This document shows positions 54,089-63,743 of a DNA stretch of 64,000 nt, piece after piece (the first letter of the stretch is position 1; each line of letters starts with the position of its first letter). The notes under the pieces were generated by a model that was not told where the DNA came from, did no database searches, and saw nothing but the letters and a program-made list of their open reading frames with translations. The DNA comes from Bradyrhizobium sp. SK17 (GTDB taxonomy: Bacteria; Pseudomonadota; Alphaproteobacteria; Rhizobiales; Xanthobacteraceae): NCBI RefSeq assembly GCF_002831585.1, contig NZ_CP025113.1:3363001-3427000 (forward strand). The letters are read 5' to 3'. The position numbers and the translations under genes were made by a program.

Positions 54089-56211
54089 TTGACGGCAACA
54101 AGCACCTATACGAAGCTGCGATATCGGTTCATTCCCGACCACGTTATCGGCGAGCTTCTGTCCAAGAAGTGGATTGATAACACGATACCGTTCCTGGTCC
54201 TCATCTGTGTTGTCGCGATCTTCGGCTCGCTCATTCCGAACTTCTTCTCCGGCGCGAACCTCGCAATCACGGCCCGCGAACTCGGTGAGTTCGGCCTGGT
54301 GTGCATGGCGATGATGGTGGTGATCATCGTCGGCGGCATCGATCTCAGCGTCGGATCGAACTTTGCGCTCGGAAATTTCATGACGCTCGCGCTGCTCAAT
54401 CTGGCGGGGTGGCCGGTTGGGCTGGTGATTCCGACGGTGGTGTTGATCTGCGGCGCGGTCGGGCTGCTCAACGGCTATCTGATCGGCTTCTTGCGGCTGC
54501 GCGCCTTCCTGACCACGCTGGTGACCTTGATCATCGTCCGTGCCGTCGTCGATATGCTGCTCCTGAAGTATGCGCAGGCGATGTCGGTCAGCTTCTACCA
54601 GTCCGACGTGTGGGATCTGATCGGGCTGGGAGGTGTCGCCGGCGTTCCTTCCAGCTTCATCATCCTCGTGATCGTGGCGCTGATCGGCCACATCCTTCTC
54701 ACTCGCAGTCGTCCGGGTTGGCGGATGATGGCGATCGGCGGCTCCCGACGCTCCGCGCACAATATCGGCTTGTCGGTGCGCGGCATGGTCTGCGGAGCCT
54801 ATACGATCTCGGGCATGCTGTGTGGCCTCGCCGGCATGCTCTATGCGGCCCGGCTCAGCGGCGCCGGCACCGACACGGGAATGGGATTGGAGATCTCGGC
54901 GCTGACCGCGGCCGTGCTCGGCGGCAACAGCCTCGGGGGCGGCCGCGGCTCGGTCGCGAAAGCCCTGATCGGAGCGGTCATCGTCCAGGTCATGACCAAC
55001 GGAGTACTCCGTATCGGACTGAATAGCGGCTCCGGACCGATGGTGCTCGGGCTGACGCTGCTGCTCGCGGTGTTCATCGACGTTCGGTGGCTCAAGAACC
55101 GCGACAAATTGCTGTCGAAGGTCTACGTGTCGCCAACTCACGTCGAACTCCCGCCGCCTCTTTCGACCTCGGTGGAGACGGGAGGCGCCTTCGCGTACAA
55201 TGACCGGCTCGCTGCGGTCGAGATCATCGGACTCGGAGAGGTCGAGTCGCCGGAGGATGTCATCCTCGACGACAAGAACTATCTCTACTGTGGAACGCGC
55301 CATGGCGACATCGTCCGCTTCACGCCTCCCGACTACAAGACTTGGGAGGTCTACGCCCATATCGGCGGTTCGCCACTCGGCATGTCATTCGACCGTGCCG
55401 GCGATCTTCTCGTCTGCGTCGGGGGATGGGCCTCTACAAGGTGGACCGCGAGCGCAACGTCATCAGGGTCAGCGACGAAACCAACCGCTCGACATTCTCG
55501 GTGGTCGACGATTCGAGGTTGCGGCTCGCTGACGACCTCGACATCGCGCCGGACGGCCGGATCTATTTCAGCGAAGCGACCATCCGCTATGAAATGCACG
55601 ATTGGCCGGTCGATGCGCTGGAAAGCCGCGGCAATGGACGAATCGTCTGCCACGATCCCAAGAGCGGCAAGACGCACACGGCGCTGCGCAATCTGATCTT
55701 CCCGAATGGGGTCTGTCTCGCGCACGACGGGCAGTCGATACTCTTCGCCGAAAGCTGGGCCTGCCGCATCAGCCGCTTTTGGATCGACGGGCCGAAGGCC
55801 GGTCAGGTCGAGCGGGTGATCGATGCGTTGCCGGGTTACCCGGACAACATCAACCGCGCGTCTGATGGCACGTATTGGGCTGCGATCATGGGAATGCGCT
55901 CGCCGGTGCTCGATCTCGCTTTGCGCATGCCGGGCTTTCGGCGCCGAATGGCGCGCCGGATCGCGCCCGACCAATGGCTCTACCCCAATCTCAATATTGG
56001 ATGTGTGATCCGTTTCAACGACAAGGGCGAGGTCGTCGAATCGATGTGGGATCAAGGTGCCAAGAACCATCCGATGATCACGTCGATGCGCGAACACCGA
56101 GGGTACCTTTATCTCGGCGGCATCACCAACAACCGGATCGGGCGGATCAAGCTCGATTGGGCTGACCCCAATTGGAGCGGCTATCGTAGCTATTGGGGGC
56201 AGCGCGCATGA
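54089..56211 (+). pseudogene. RbsC-like permease fused to SMP-30/strictosidine-synthase-like propeller, frameshifted
   Basis: Residues 1-335 are a sugar ABC permease (IVGGIDLSVGSNFALGNFMT, GGSRRSAHNIGLSVRGMVCG). A short linker leads directly, in the same frame, into a beta-propeller (VEIIGLGEVESPEDVILDDK, then blades GTRHGDIVRF and GGSPLGMSFDRAGDLLVCVGG). There the frame breaks. One G added to the five-G run at 55421-55425 joins GG to MGLYKVDRERNVIRVSDET and gives 707 residues ending WGQRA. The propeller part carries typical LPNG-like (FPNGVCLAHDGQ) and DNIN motifs. The C-terminus of RbsC is cytoplasmic, so the propeller should act inside. Its stop overlaps the next gene in ATGA. Confidence 0.8.
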
Positions 56212-57416
56212 ACGCTCCGGTCGGAAGCTGGTTTGAGCGTCTGCTCGGCCGGGGACGGGCGTCTGTCACCGTGCCGCCGTTGGACGGAACGTTGAAGCCG
56301 AACCATCGGCTTGAGGCGGCGCCTGTGGGTATCGTATGCGCAGAGCCGGACAATCTGGTCGTTCTCGACGATGAGGCGGTTTGGTCGAGCGGCAGCACCC
56401 TGCTGCGCGGCGGAGGCGGGCGGACTGCCGTCCCCTTTGCAACGGTAGAGGGCGTTGTCTCGGCAATGGCGGTGTCACCGGGTGGCCGAATTGCGGTCGC
56501 TCGGGAAGGCAAGGGCATCGCGATCCTCGATGCGGATGGTGCTGAATCGAAATCCGGTTCTCGACCCGGTTGGCCGGAGCGCTGCGTCACGGCGCTGGCA
56601 TTCGCTGACGAAACAAGCCTGATCGCCTGCGTTGGCTCCGAGGCCAATCCGCTCGACGCCTGGCAGCGCGATCTGCTTGAGCACCGTCGTGCCGGCTCGC
56701 TTTGGCGGCTGGACATTGCCAGCGGCGAGGCGGCGCGTCTGGTCGGCGGCCTTGCCTTTCCCAACGGGGTCGTTGCCGCGGATGACGGCACTTTCATCGT
56801 GAGTGAAGCGTGGGATGCCCGGCTCGTGAAACGCGACGCCAGCGGCAGAGAGATCGCTCTGCTCGCCGACGACCTGCCCGGATATCCCGGGCGCATCGCG
56901 CATTCGAATCGTGGCGGATATTGGCTCGCGGTTTTCGCGCCGCGCAGCCCGTTGATTGAATTTGTCTTACGCGAGAATGCCTATCGTCGGGCCATGCTCG
57001 CCGAGGTGTCGCAGCAGTATTGGATCGCGCCGGCGCTGCGCAGCGGCCTGTCATTCCATGAGCCCATGCAGGGCGGTGCTCTGAAACAGATGGGTATCCT
57101 GAAGCCATGGGCTCCAACCTTGTCTTACGGCCTCGTGATCGAGCTCGACCGCGCCTGCGTACCCCTGCAAAGCCTCCATAGTCGGGCAGGCGGAAAGCGC
57201 CACGGCGTCACGTCGGCGGTCGAGGCCGGCGGCCGGCTGTGGCTGACCTCCAAGGGGGGTGATGAAGTGGTTTCGATCGATCTTGCGGCGAGGGGGGAAG
57301 TTGATGCAGCCGGTCGTCGAATTAAGGAACGTTGTCAAGGAATTCCACGGCATTCCGGCGCTCCGCAACATCTCGTTCGACCTCCGGCCCGGCGAGGTCC
57401 ACGCGCTCCTTGGTGA
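56208..57416 (+). CDS. Second SMP-30/strictosidine-synthase-like propeller protein
   Basis: 402 residues as read. The propeller is clear to about residue 360 (GGLAFPNGVVAADDGTFIVSEAWDARLVK, DDLPGYPGRIAHSNRGG, LWLTSKGGDEVVSIDL). The final 40 residues overlap the ATPase gene and look unrelated. Adding one G to the six-G run at 57292-57297 would end the protein at AARGGS with TGATG coupled to the ATPase start, 365 residues, more plausible. No signal peptide. It is related to the propeller of the fused permease just upstream. Confidence 0.78.
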   Translation: MNAPVGSWFERLLGRGRASVTVPPLDGTLKPNHRLEAAPVGIVCAEPDNLVVLDDEAVWSSGSTLLRGGGGRTAVPFATVEGVVSAMAVSPGGRIAVAREGKGIAILDADGAESKSGSRPGWPERCVTALAFADETSLIACVGSEANPLDAWQRDLLEHRRAGSLWRLDIASGEAARLVGGLAFPNGVVAADDGTFIVSEAWDARLVKRDASGREIALLADDLPGYPGRIAHSNRGGYWLAVFAPRSPLIEFVLRENAYRRAMLAEVSQQYWIAPALRSGLSFHEPMQGGALKQMGILKPWAPTLSYGLVIELDRACVPLQSLHSRAGGKRHGVTSAVEAGGRLWLTSKGGDEVVSIDLAARGEVDAAGRRIKERCQGIPRHSGAPQHLVRPPARRGPRAPW

Positions 57417-58803
57417 GAACGGCGCTGGCAAGTCGACCCTGACCAAGATCATGGCCGGGGTCTATGAGGTGACGAGCGGCGAACTGCTCGTGAACGGCGG
57501 AAAAGTCTCGTTCAAGACCCCCGCCGAGGCGTTGAGCGCCGGGATCGCCATGGTGTTCCAGGAGACCAGCCTGGTGCCGTCGCTCACGGTGGCGCAGAAC
57601 ATCTATCTCGGCAACGAGAAGTTTCTGAACAGGCTGCGTGGCATCTACATCTCTGCCCAGCAGTTCCTGCAATCGCTCAATTTTGGTGTCGATCCGACGA
57701 TGTACGTGTCTCAGTTGGGGGCCGCGCAGAAGCAGATGGTCGAAATCGCGCGCGCGGTGCACCACAAGGCGAAAGTAATCATCTTCGACGAGCCAACTGC
57801 CACGTTGACTCCGGAAGAGAAGCACCACTTCTTCTCTCTGGTGAAGCGCCTGAAGCGCGAAGGGGTCTCCGTCATCTTCATTTCGCACGCATTGGAGGAG
57901 GCGCTGACGATCTCCGATCGGATAACGATCATGCGCGACGGCCAGCACGTCGTGACCGACGATGCGAAGAGCTTCGACCGCGACAAGATCATTACGGCAA
58001 TGGTTGGTCGGACCCTTTCCGGCGAGCTCTATGGCAAGGCCGGCGACCAGCATGCCTCCAGGCCGTATGGGCGCAAGATGCTCAGCGTGCAGAATCTGTC
58101 GATGGGCCGGATGGTCCGCAATACTTCCTTTTCGATCTATGGCGGGCAGATCACCGGCATCTTCGGCTTGATCGGTTCGGGGCGGACCGAGACTGCCAAA
58201 ATCATCTCCGGCGTCGTCAAGCGGGACTTCTTCCACGGCGGCGAAGTCAAACTTGAGGGGCGCTCGGTGCGCTATCGCGTGCCGCGCAAGGCTGTGCGGG
58301 ACGGTATCGTCTATGTCACCGAGGACCGCAAGATCGAGGGCTTCTTCGAAACCAAATCGATCGCAGAGAACATCTATCTGAACTTTCTCGCGGCCGACCT
58401 CAACAAGGGTGTCGTGGTCTCCTACGCCGAGATGACCGAGCTTGCGGCGAGCTGGACCAAGCGTCTGAACGTGCGCGCGATCGGGAATGCGGCGCGTGTC
58501 GTCGAGCTCTCCGGCGGCAATCAGCAGAAGGTGGTGATCGCACGTTCGCTGGTGCAAAAGCCCAAGCTGATCATCTTTGACGAGCCGACGCGGGGCGTCG
58601 ACGTGGGTGCCATCGCCGAGTTGCATCACGTCATCAACGATCTTGCCGATTCCGGGCTCGCTGTCGTGGTGATCTCGTCCTACCTGCCGGAAATACTCAA
58701 CCTGGCCGATCGCATTCTGGTGTCGCGACAGGGGCGTATCGTCGAGGAGTTTTCGGCAGAAGAGGCGACCGAAGAAAAGATCATGTACGCCGCGGTGCAT
58801 TAG
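57304..58803 (+). CDS. Sugar ABC transporter dual ATPase (RbsA/MglA-like)
   Basis: 499 residues with two ATPase domains. The first has Walker A GENGAGKST and Walker B VIIFDEPTATL; its signature region (VSQLGAAQKQMVEIA) lacks the canonical LSGG. The second has the degenerate Walker A typical of this family (GLIGSGRTETAKII), signature LSGGNQQK and LIIFDEPTRGVDVG. ATG 57304 follows GGGGGGAAG. It powers the two RbsC-like permeases. Confidence 0.93.
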   Translation: MQPVVELRNVVKEFHGIPALRNISFDLRPGEVHALLGENGAGKSTLTKIMAGVYEVTSGELLVNGGKVSFKTPAEALSAGIAMVFQETSLVPSLTVAQNIYLGNEKFLNRLRGIYISAQQFLQSLNFGVDPTMYVSQLGAAQKQMVEIARAVHHKAKVIIFDEPTATLTPEEKHHFFSLVKRLKREGVSVIFISHALEEALTISDRITIMRDGQHVVTDDAKSFDRDKIITAMVGRTLSGELYGKAGDQHASRPYGRKMLSVQNLSMGRMVRNTSFSIYGGQITGIFGLIGSGRTETAKIISGVVKRDFFHGGEVKLEGRSVRYRVPRKAVRDGIVYVTEDRKIEGFFETKSIAENIYLNFLAADLNKGVVVSYAEMTELAASWTKRLNVRAIGNAARVVELSGGNQQKVVIARSLVQKPKLIIFDEPTRGVDVGAIAELHHVINDLADSGLAVVVISSYLPEILNLADRILVSRQGRIVEEFSAEEATEEKIMYAAVH

Positions 58804-58856
58804 GCGTCCCGGCGTTCGCCAGGAACGCCAGCGAAGATTTGCAAGGAAATCGCATC

Positions 58857-59984
58857 ATGAAGATCAGGGCTGCCGTTCTGGAGACCATGGGCTTGCAAGC
58901 GCCCTATGCCGGCTCGCATCCCCTGAAGGTGCAGGACGTCGAGCTTGATGGACCTCGACAGGGCGAGGTGCTGGTGCGGATTGCCGCGGCGGGTCTGTGC
59001 CATTCCGACCTTTCGGTGATCAACGGCGATCGGCCGCGTCCGCTGCCAATGGTGCTTGGGCACGAGGCCTCCGCCGTGGTCGAGGAAGTCGGGCCCGGCG
59101 TCGACGACCTTGTCCGTGGTGATCATGTGGTTTGTGTGTTCGTCCCGAGCTGCGGCCATTGTGCGCCGTGTTCGCAGGGGCGTCCCGCTCTCTGCGAGCC
59201 TGGCGCCGAGCACAACGGAAGAGGCGACTTGCTGACGGGCGGATTTCGGCTGCATCGGGCAGAGATGCGCGTCCATCACCATTGTGGAGTGTCGTGTTTC
59301 GCCGAATACGCCACGGTTTCGCGCCGCTCGGTCATCAAGGTGTCCCGCGACGTTCCGATGCATATTGCGGCGCTGATGGGGTGCGCGGTCTTGACCGGGA
59401 CGGGTGCCGTGTTCAACAGCGATGACGTCGGTCCCGGTAGCAAGACAGCGATTTTCGGCCTTGGCGGGGTCGGCCTCGCCGCAGTGATGGGGGCTGTTGC
59501 CAAAGGCGCCGAGATTGTGATTGCCGTGGACATGTTGGAGCCGAAGCTCGGACTGGCGCGCGAGCTCGGCGCCACCCACGCCTTCAATGCCGCCGATCCC
59601 GATCTCGTGGAGAAAGTAAGAGAAGAGACGAAAGGTGGTGTCGATGTGGCATTGGAATTCGCAGGCTCGGTAAACGCCCTCGAACTCGGCTATGCCATCA
59701 CCCGCAGGGGCGGGACCACGATTACCGCGGGCCTGCCGAGCCCGAGTGCAATACTTTCCCTGCCGGCCGTTTCCCTGGTTGCAGAAGAGCGCACCTTGCG
59801 TGGCAGCTATCTGGGCTCTGGCGTGCCGTCGCGCGACATTCCACGTTTCCTCGGGCTCTACCATCGCGGTAGGCTTCCGGTCGACCGGTTGCTGACACAT
59901 CGGATTCGGCTCGACGACATCAATGCGGGATTCGATCGCCTCGCCGATGGCAGCGCAATCCGCCAGGTCGTCGAGTTCAATTGA
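58857..59984 (+). CDS. Zinc-dependent alcohol dehydrogenase (class III-like MDR)
   Basis: 375 residues. Catalytic zinc ligands: Cys in GLCHSDLS, His/Glu in GHEASA, and a later Cys (LMGCAVLTGTGAVF). Structural zinc site: CGHCAPCSQGRPALC, four Cys. NAD loop GLGGVGLAAVMGA. It oxidises an alcohol of the imported compound to an aldehyde in the cytoplasm. ATG 58857 has AAGGA upstream, 53 bp after the ATPase gene. An aldehyde dehydrogenase would be the expected next step; only a relic of one follows. Confidence 0.92.
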   Translation: MKIRAAVLETMGLQAPYAGSHPLKVQDVELDGPRQGEVLVRIAAAGLCHSDLSVINGDRPRPLPMVLGHEASAVVEEVGPGVDDLVRGDHVVCVFVPSCGHCAPCSQGRPALCEPGAEHNGRGDLLTGGFRLHRAEMRVHHHCGVSCFAEYATVSRRSVIKVSRDVPMHIAALMGCAVLTGTGAVFNSDDVGPGSKTAIFGLGGVGLAAVMGAVAKGAEIVIAVDMLEPKLGLARELGATHAFNAADPDLVEKVREETKGGVDVALEFAGSVNALELGYAITRRGGTTITAGLPSPSAILSLPAVSLVAEERTLRGSYLGSGVPSRDIPRFLGLYHRGRLPVDRLLTHRIRLDDINAGFDRLADGSAIRQVVEFN

Positions 59985-60001
59985 CATCGAAGGAGCACGC
60001 T

Positions 60002-60235
60002 ATGACCCGGCTTGAGCGCCGCAGGCGCCATCAGTCTTTCATCGGTGGCCGCTGGTGCGAGCCGGTTTTCGGGGAATGCTCGGACGTCGACGCCGCAGTC
60101 ACGGTTGCACGCAGGGCGTTGGTAGTCGGAGAATGGGCATCGGCCGGGAAAGCGGCCAGCAGGCGATCGACGAACATCTTGAGACAGAACGCGTCTGGAT
60201 GTCATATGAAAGGGATGTGCCAACCCCGCTTGTGA
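60002..60235 (+). pseudogene. Aldehyde dehydrogenase relic
   Basis: About 77 codons: SFIGGRWCEPVFG then DVDAAVTVARRAL...GEWA, the start of an NAD-dependent aldehyde dehydrogenase with about 20 residues deleted between the two motifs. The sequence then becomes meaningless (RRSTNILRQNAS...). A full enzyme has about 490 residues. It sits where an aldehyde dehydrogenase gene would be expected after the alcohol dehydrogenase. Confidence 0.62.
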
Positions 60236-60285
60236 TGCGGTGAGAGACGCTGGGAATACCATACCATAAGAGAGCGATTGTCCCG

Positions 60286-61422
60286 ATGGCTGCCGACCTT
60301 GACGGAATCCTCGTTGTTTCCATTGAGCAAGCCGTTGCTGCAGCTTACGCCTGCTGCAAGCTTGCGGACGCGGGCGCGCGCGTGATCAAGGTCGAGCGAC
60401 CGGAGGGAGATTTTTCCCGCGACTACGATCATCTTGTCCACGGCGAAAGCGCCTATTTTGTTTGGCTGAACCGCGGCAAGGAATCCATCTGTCTCGATCT
60501 GACCAACGACGATGACAAAGCGATCCTCAGCTCGATGCTGGCGCAGGCCGATGTCTTTATCGAGAATCTGGCACCTGGTGCGATTGACCGGCTCGGTTTC
60601 CCTCTTCAACAACTGCGCGAGCAGCGGCCTCGACTGATCACCTGCGAGATCACAGGCTATGGTGACGAGGGCCCGTTACGCGACTCGAAGGCCTATGACC
60701 TGTTGGTTCAGGGAGAAAGCGGGCTCGCAAACATCACCGGCAACGAATTTGGTGCCGCACGGGTCGGCGTTTCGGTTTGCGACATCAACGCCGGGATGAC
60801 GGCGACGCAGGCTATCTTCCAGGCACTCTATGCACGGGAACGGACCGGGCTTGGCCGCCATATCTCGGTGTCGCTATTCCATGCGACCGCGGACTGGATG
60901 AACGTCCCGTACCTGCAATACGCCTATGGCGGCGCTCCGATCGGTCGCGTTGGCCTGCATCATCCCACCATCGCACCCTATGGCAGTTATGCCTGTGGTG
61001 GCGGCGGCTCGATCCTTATCGCAATCCAGAACGAGCGGGATTGGATATCCCTTTGCAGGGACGTACTCCGCAAGCCGCAGCTTGCGAGCGACTCGCGCTT
61101 CATCAACAACGATGAACGCGTTCGAAATCGCGACGCACTCGACGCCGAGATCGGGCCGGTCCTTCTCGGATTCGATCAGAACCGTGCCATCGAGTTATTG
61201 AAGGCCGCTCGCCTGGCATTCGGTCGCCTCAGCACGCTCGCCGATCTGGCGACGCATCCGCAGTGCCGTTACATCGAAATCGAGACGCCGACCGGACCAG
61301 TCACCATGATGGCTCCGGGTGTCTTGATCGATGGCAAGGCGCCTAGTTTTGGCCCGGTTCCCGCACTCGGTGCGCATAGCGAAAAGCTTCGACGGGAATT
61401 CTCGTCCAAGGTACAGGGCTAG
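60286..61422 (+). CDS. CaiB/BaiF-family CoA transferase
   Basis: 378 residues of the type III CoA-transferase fold: ADAGARVIKVERPEGDFSR, LNRGKESICLDL, VFIENLAPGAIDRLG, TGYGDEGP. The segment that holds the catalytic Asp in formyl-CoA transferase reads SVSLFHATADW, with His199 at the aligned position; an Asp follows four residues later. Mesaconyl/itaconyl-CoA transferase relatives share the ADWM region. It moves CoA between acids, probably activating the acid made from the imported alcohol. It is followed by a same-strand LysR gene. Confidence 0.85.
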   Translation: MAADLDGILVVSIEQAVAAAYACCKLADAGARVIKVERPEGDFSRDYDHLVHGESAYFVWLNRGKESICLDLTNDDDKAILSSMLAQADVFIENLAPGAIDRLGFPLQQLREQRPRLITCEITGYGDEGPLRDSKAYDLLVQGESGLANITGNEFGAARVGVSVCDINAGMTATQAIFQALYARERTGLGRHISVSLFHATADWMNVPYLQYAYGGAPIGRVGLHHPTIAPYGSYACGGGGSILIAIQNERDWISLCRDVLRKPQLASDSRFINNDERVRNRDALDAEIGPVLLGFDQNRAIELLKAARLAFGRLSTLADLATHPQCRYIEIETPTGPVTMMAPGVLIDGKAPSFGPVPALGAHSEKLRREFSSKVQG

Positions 61423-61609
61423 TTCGACAGACTGTTCGATCGGGTTCCTTCAAGGAGTATCGCTTGCCGATGAGTCTGGGCGAGGCCTCTGCCGAGGCAT
61501 ACTTGACATCGAAGTTGACACACTGCCCTATAACGTAAACTCGACGCGCTGACCGGTGGTCATACACGATTGCTATGGCGCGGACGGGGTAAGGACGTTT
61601 GGGGGAGGA

Positions 61610-62548
61610 ATGGACCTTCGGCAGCTTCGCTACTTTATTGCGATCGTCGAACACGGGTCGTTTTCCAGAGCCGCTGAAGCGCTGAATGTTGCTCAGCCAG
61701 CGCTGAGCCTCCATGTTCGTAACATGGAGGAAGAGTTGGGATCAGCGCTGCTTTTCCGCAGCTCGCAAGGTGTCGTCGCGACGGAGGCCGGCCAGATTCT
61801 ACTTCGACACGCTCGCAGCGTCACCGACCAACTCTCGGCCGCGCGCCACGAGATCAAGGGACGTGAGGCTGAGCCGGAGGGTGAGGTGCGCCTTGGCTTG
61901 CCGGGCACGATCAGCCAGACCCTGTCTGTCCCGCTCATCATCGAAGCGCGCAGACAATTCCCCAAGATCCGGTTGCGCATCGCGGAAGCGATGAGCGGGT
62001 TTGTAATGGAGTGGATCCGGGAAGGGCGGATTGATCTGGCGATCGTCTATATTCCGGTCGAAGACAAGGCGCTGAGTTCGTCGCCGGTTCTCAGCGAGGA
62101 ACTCTGGCTTTTAGGCCCGATCAATTCCATTCCGGGCATCCAACCGCCGACTTCCGGTCCACTCCGCTACAGCGCGGTCGCGCAACTGCCGTTGATATTG
62201 CCGAGCGCCACTCATGGCCTACGTTCTTTGCTGGAGAATGAGGCGGCCGCTCTCTCGTTGAAACTGAATACAGTCATCGAGGTCGACTCGTACATCAACA
62301 TCAAAGGACTGGTCGAGGAAGGTTTCGGATATTCCATTCTGCCCTTCAATTCCATTGCACGCGAGGTTCAAAGTGGCCGGCTGCTGGCTTGGCCAATCTG
62401 CGCCCCCAAAATCAAGCGGTCGGTGCATCTTGTCCATCCAGTCGATCGTCCCCTGAGCTATGCCGCCTCAACGATCGAGACCCTGTGTCGCGCGACGCTG
62501 CTGAAGCTGGCCTCCACAGGCAAATGGAATGGTGCGCGAGCTCTTTGA
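61610..62548 (+). CDS. LysR-family regulator (NAC/Cbl-like subgroup)
   Basis: 312 residues from ATG 61610 (MDLRQLRYFIAIVEHGSFSR) with GGGGGAGGA just upstream. HTH GSFSRAAEALNVAQPALSLH (about 17-36), then a LysR effector domain. The longer frame upstream of this ATG lacks homology. Likely regulator of the CoA transferase or the island operon; the intergenic 61423-61609 has no clear operator that I could define. Confidence 0.9.
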   Translation: MDLRQLRYFIAIVEHGSFSRAAEALNVAQPALSLHVRNMEEELGSALLFRSSQGVVATEAGQILLRHARSVTDQLSAARHEIKGREAEPEGEVRLGLPGTISQTLSVPLIIEARRQFPKIRLRIAEAMSGFVMEWIREGRIDLAIVYIPVEDKALSSSPVLSEELWLLGPINSIPGIQPPTSGPLRYSAVAQLPLILPSATHGLRSLLENEAAALSLKLNTVIEVDSYINIKGLVEEGFGYSILPFNSIAREVQSGRLLAWPICAPKIKRSVHLVHPVDRPLSYAASTIETLCRATLLKLASTGKWNGARAL

Positions 62549-62719
62549 TCGGCTGCTGTATTTCTGCCTGCTAACTCTTGCACCATGCGGTACGGCCCGC
62601 CATGCATCGCGCAATGGCTGCGGGTGCGGGCGGAGTTCCGTGGCTCCAGATGTCCGATCGTCGAATCCTGGTGTGAGGTTCATTGATCGTTTACGGTCAA
62701 GCGAGTTCGCTCGTCGCCG

Positions 62720-63127
62720 TCAAAGCATGCATAACCACTTGGTTTCGTGCATGTCGAGCGCACGAGCCGCGCCGGGTGTCAGATCAATCGTCACTCCGTG
62801 CGTAAACGGACCTCGATCATTGATCACTACAGTCACCGACTTTCCATTCTCGGGATTGACCAGCGTTACACGCGAGCCGAACGGCAGGGTGCGATGCGCA
62901 GCCGTGAGTCCACTCGGGTCGAATGCCTCACCATTTGCCGTGCGCCGTCCCGAGGAATAGAAGGTCGCGACGATATGTTGTCCCGAACATGCTCCGTGAG
63001 GCTTGGAACGTGCAAAAAACCAGGAGAAGCCCCGACCGTGGGCGGGTTCGGGCGCCACAATAAGCCATGCTGACATCAGTCCAAGAGCGCAAAGACGATA
63101 GGTAAAGTTGCCTAGCTGATCGCTCAT
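62720..63127 (-). CDS. RlpA-like double-psi beta-barrel protein
   Basis: 135 residues: a hydrophobic leader (about 9-30), then the RlpA barrel (ATFYSSGRRTANGEAFDPSG, LPFGSRVTLVNPENGKSVTV, INDRGPF, IDLTPGAARAL). RlpA proteins are septal lytic transglycosylases or their relatives in the envelope. No SPOR domain, so this is the short form common in rhizobia. Probably an ordinary chromosomal or island passenger gene. The sequence between 62549 and 62719 shows nothing I can name. Confidence 0.85.
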   Translation of the reverse strand: MSDQLGNFTYRLCALGLMSAWLIVAPEPAHGRGFSWFFARSKPHGACSGQHIVATFYSSGRRTANGEAFDPSGLTAAHRTLPFGSRVTLVNPENGKSVTVVINDRGPFTHGVTIDLTPGAARALDMHETKWLCML

Positions 63128-63330
63128 GTCGAACTGTCTTTGTGAGGCCCAACCACAGCGGGGCGCGGTCCTGGCCGCGGATAGTCTGGAGTGGTCAGAA
63201 CCGCGCTTGCCACCGCGCCGGCGACAAACCGTTATTCAGGGACGGAAGCTGTAGAAAGTGCCAAAAGTCATGGCGCAAGTGTGCGCGGAGACGGTACGAT
63301 CCATCATCAGATCATTGACGGGGGCGCACC

Positions 63331-63540
63331 GTGACCAGAAATCGGCGGGTCGAGATAGCAGAAACATTTCGGCTGCTGCGAGCCTTCCGTTCGATCCAAG
63401 ACCCGGCCGCGCGGCAACGTGTCATTGAAGAGGCCGAGGCTCGATCGTCGGAAGGCCAAGCGAAGCGTCCGGCGGGCAACGAATCTGTTGCCAGGGATAC
63501 GAAGCGGGGGCCGTTATCTCGTGAGAGCGGCAGCTTCTGA
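63331..63540 (+). CDS. Small conserved-looking hypothetical protein
   Basis: 69 residues from GTG 63331 with GGGGG upstream. The segment FRLLRAFRSIQDPAARQRVIEEAEAR resembles the C-terminal helix of many rhizobial small regulators and hypotheticals (RAF.SI.DPA.R..V). No function can be given. Gaps on both sides (63128-63330, 63541-63743) show nothing further. Confidence 0.5.
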   Translation: MTRNRRVEIAETFRLLRAFRSIQDPAARQRVIEEAEARSSEGQAKRPAGNESVARDTKRGPLSRESGSF

Positions 63541-63743
63541 CGGACCCTAAATGGGGCGACTCGCGAGTTATACCGCTCTTCGATCAGAAAACAGGGCTTC
63601 CTCAATAGTGGGACTTGCGCCGGTGATCTTCTAAGAGTGCTGGCCTACGCAGACGTACGAGATCCTGGATGCTGCGACCACCTTTCTTGCGTCGTAGGGA
63701 GGAGACGAAACTCACGTTTGAGCGCCAAATGCACCCAGCTCCT

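Noticed and set aside
62630..62690. tRNA-like stretch with TCGAATCC
   Set aside because: No stems of the required length and no anticodon arm could be drawn.
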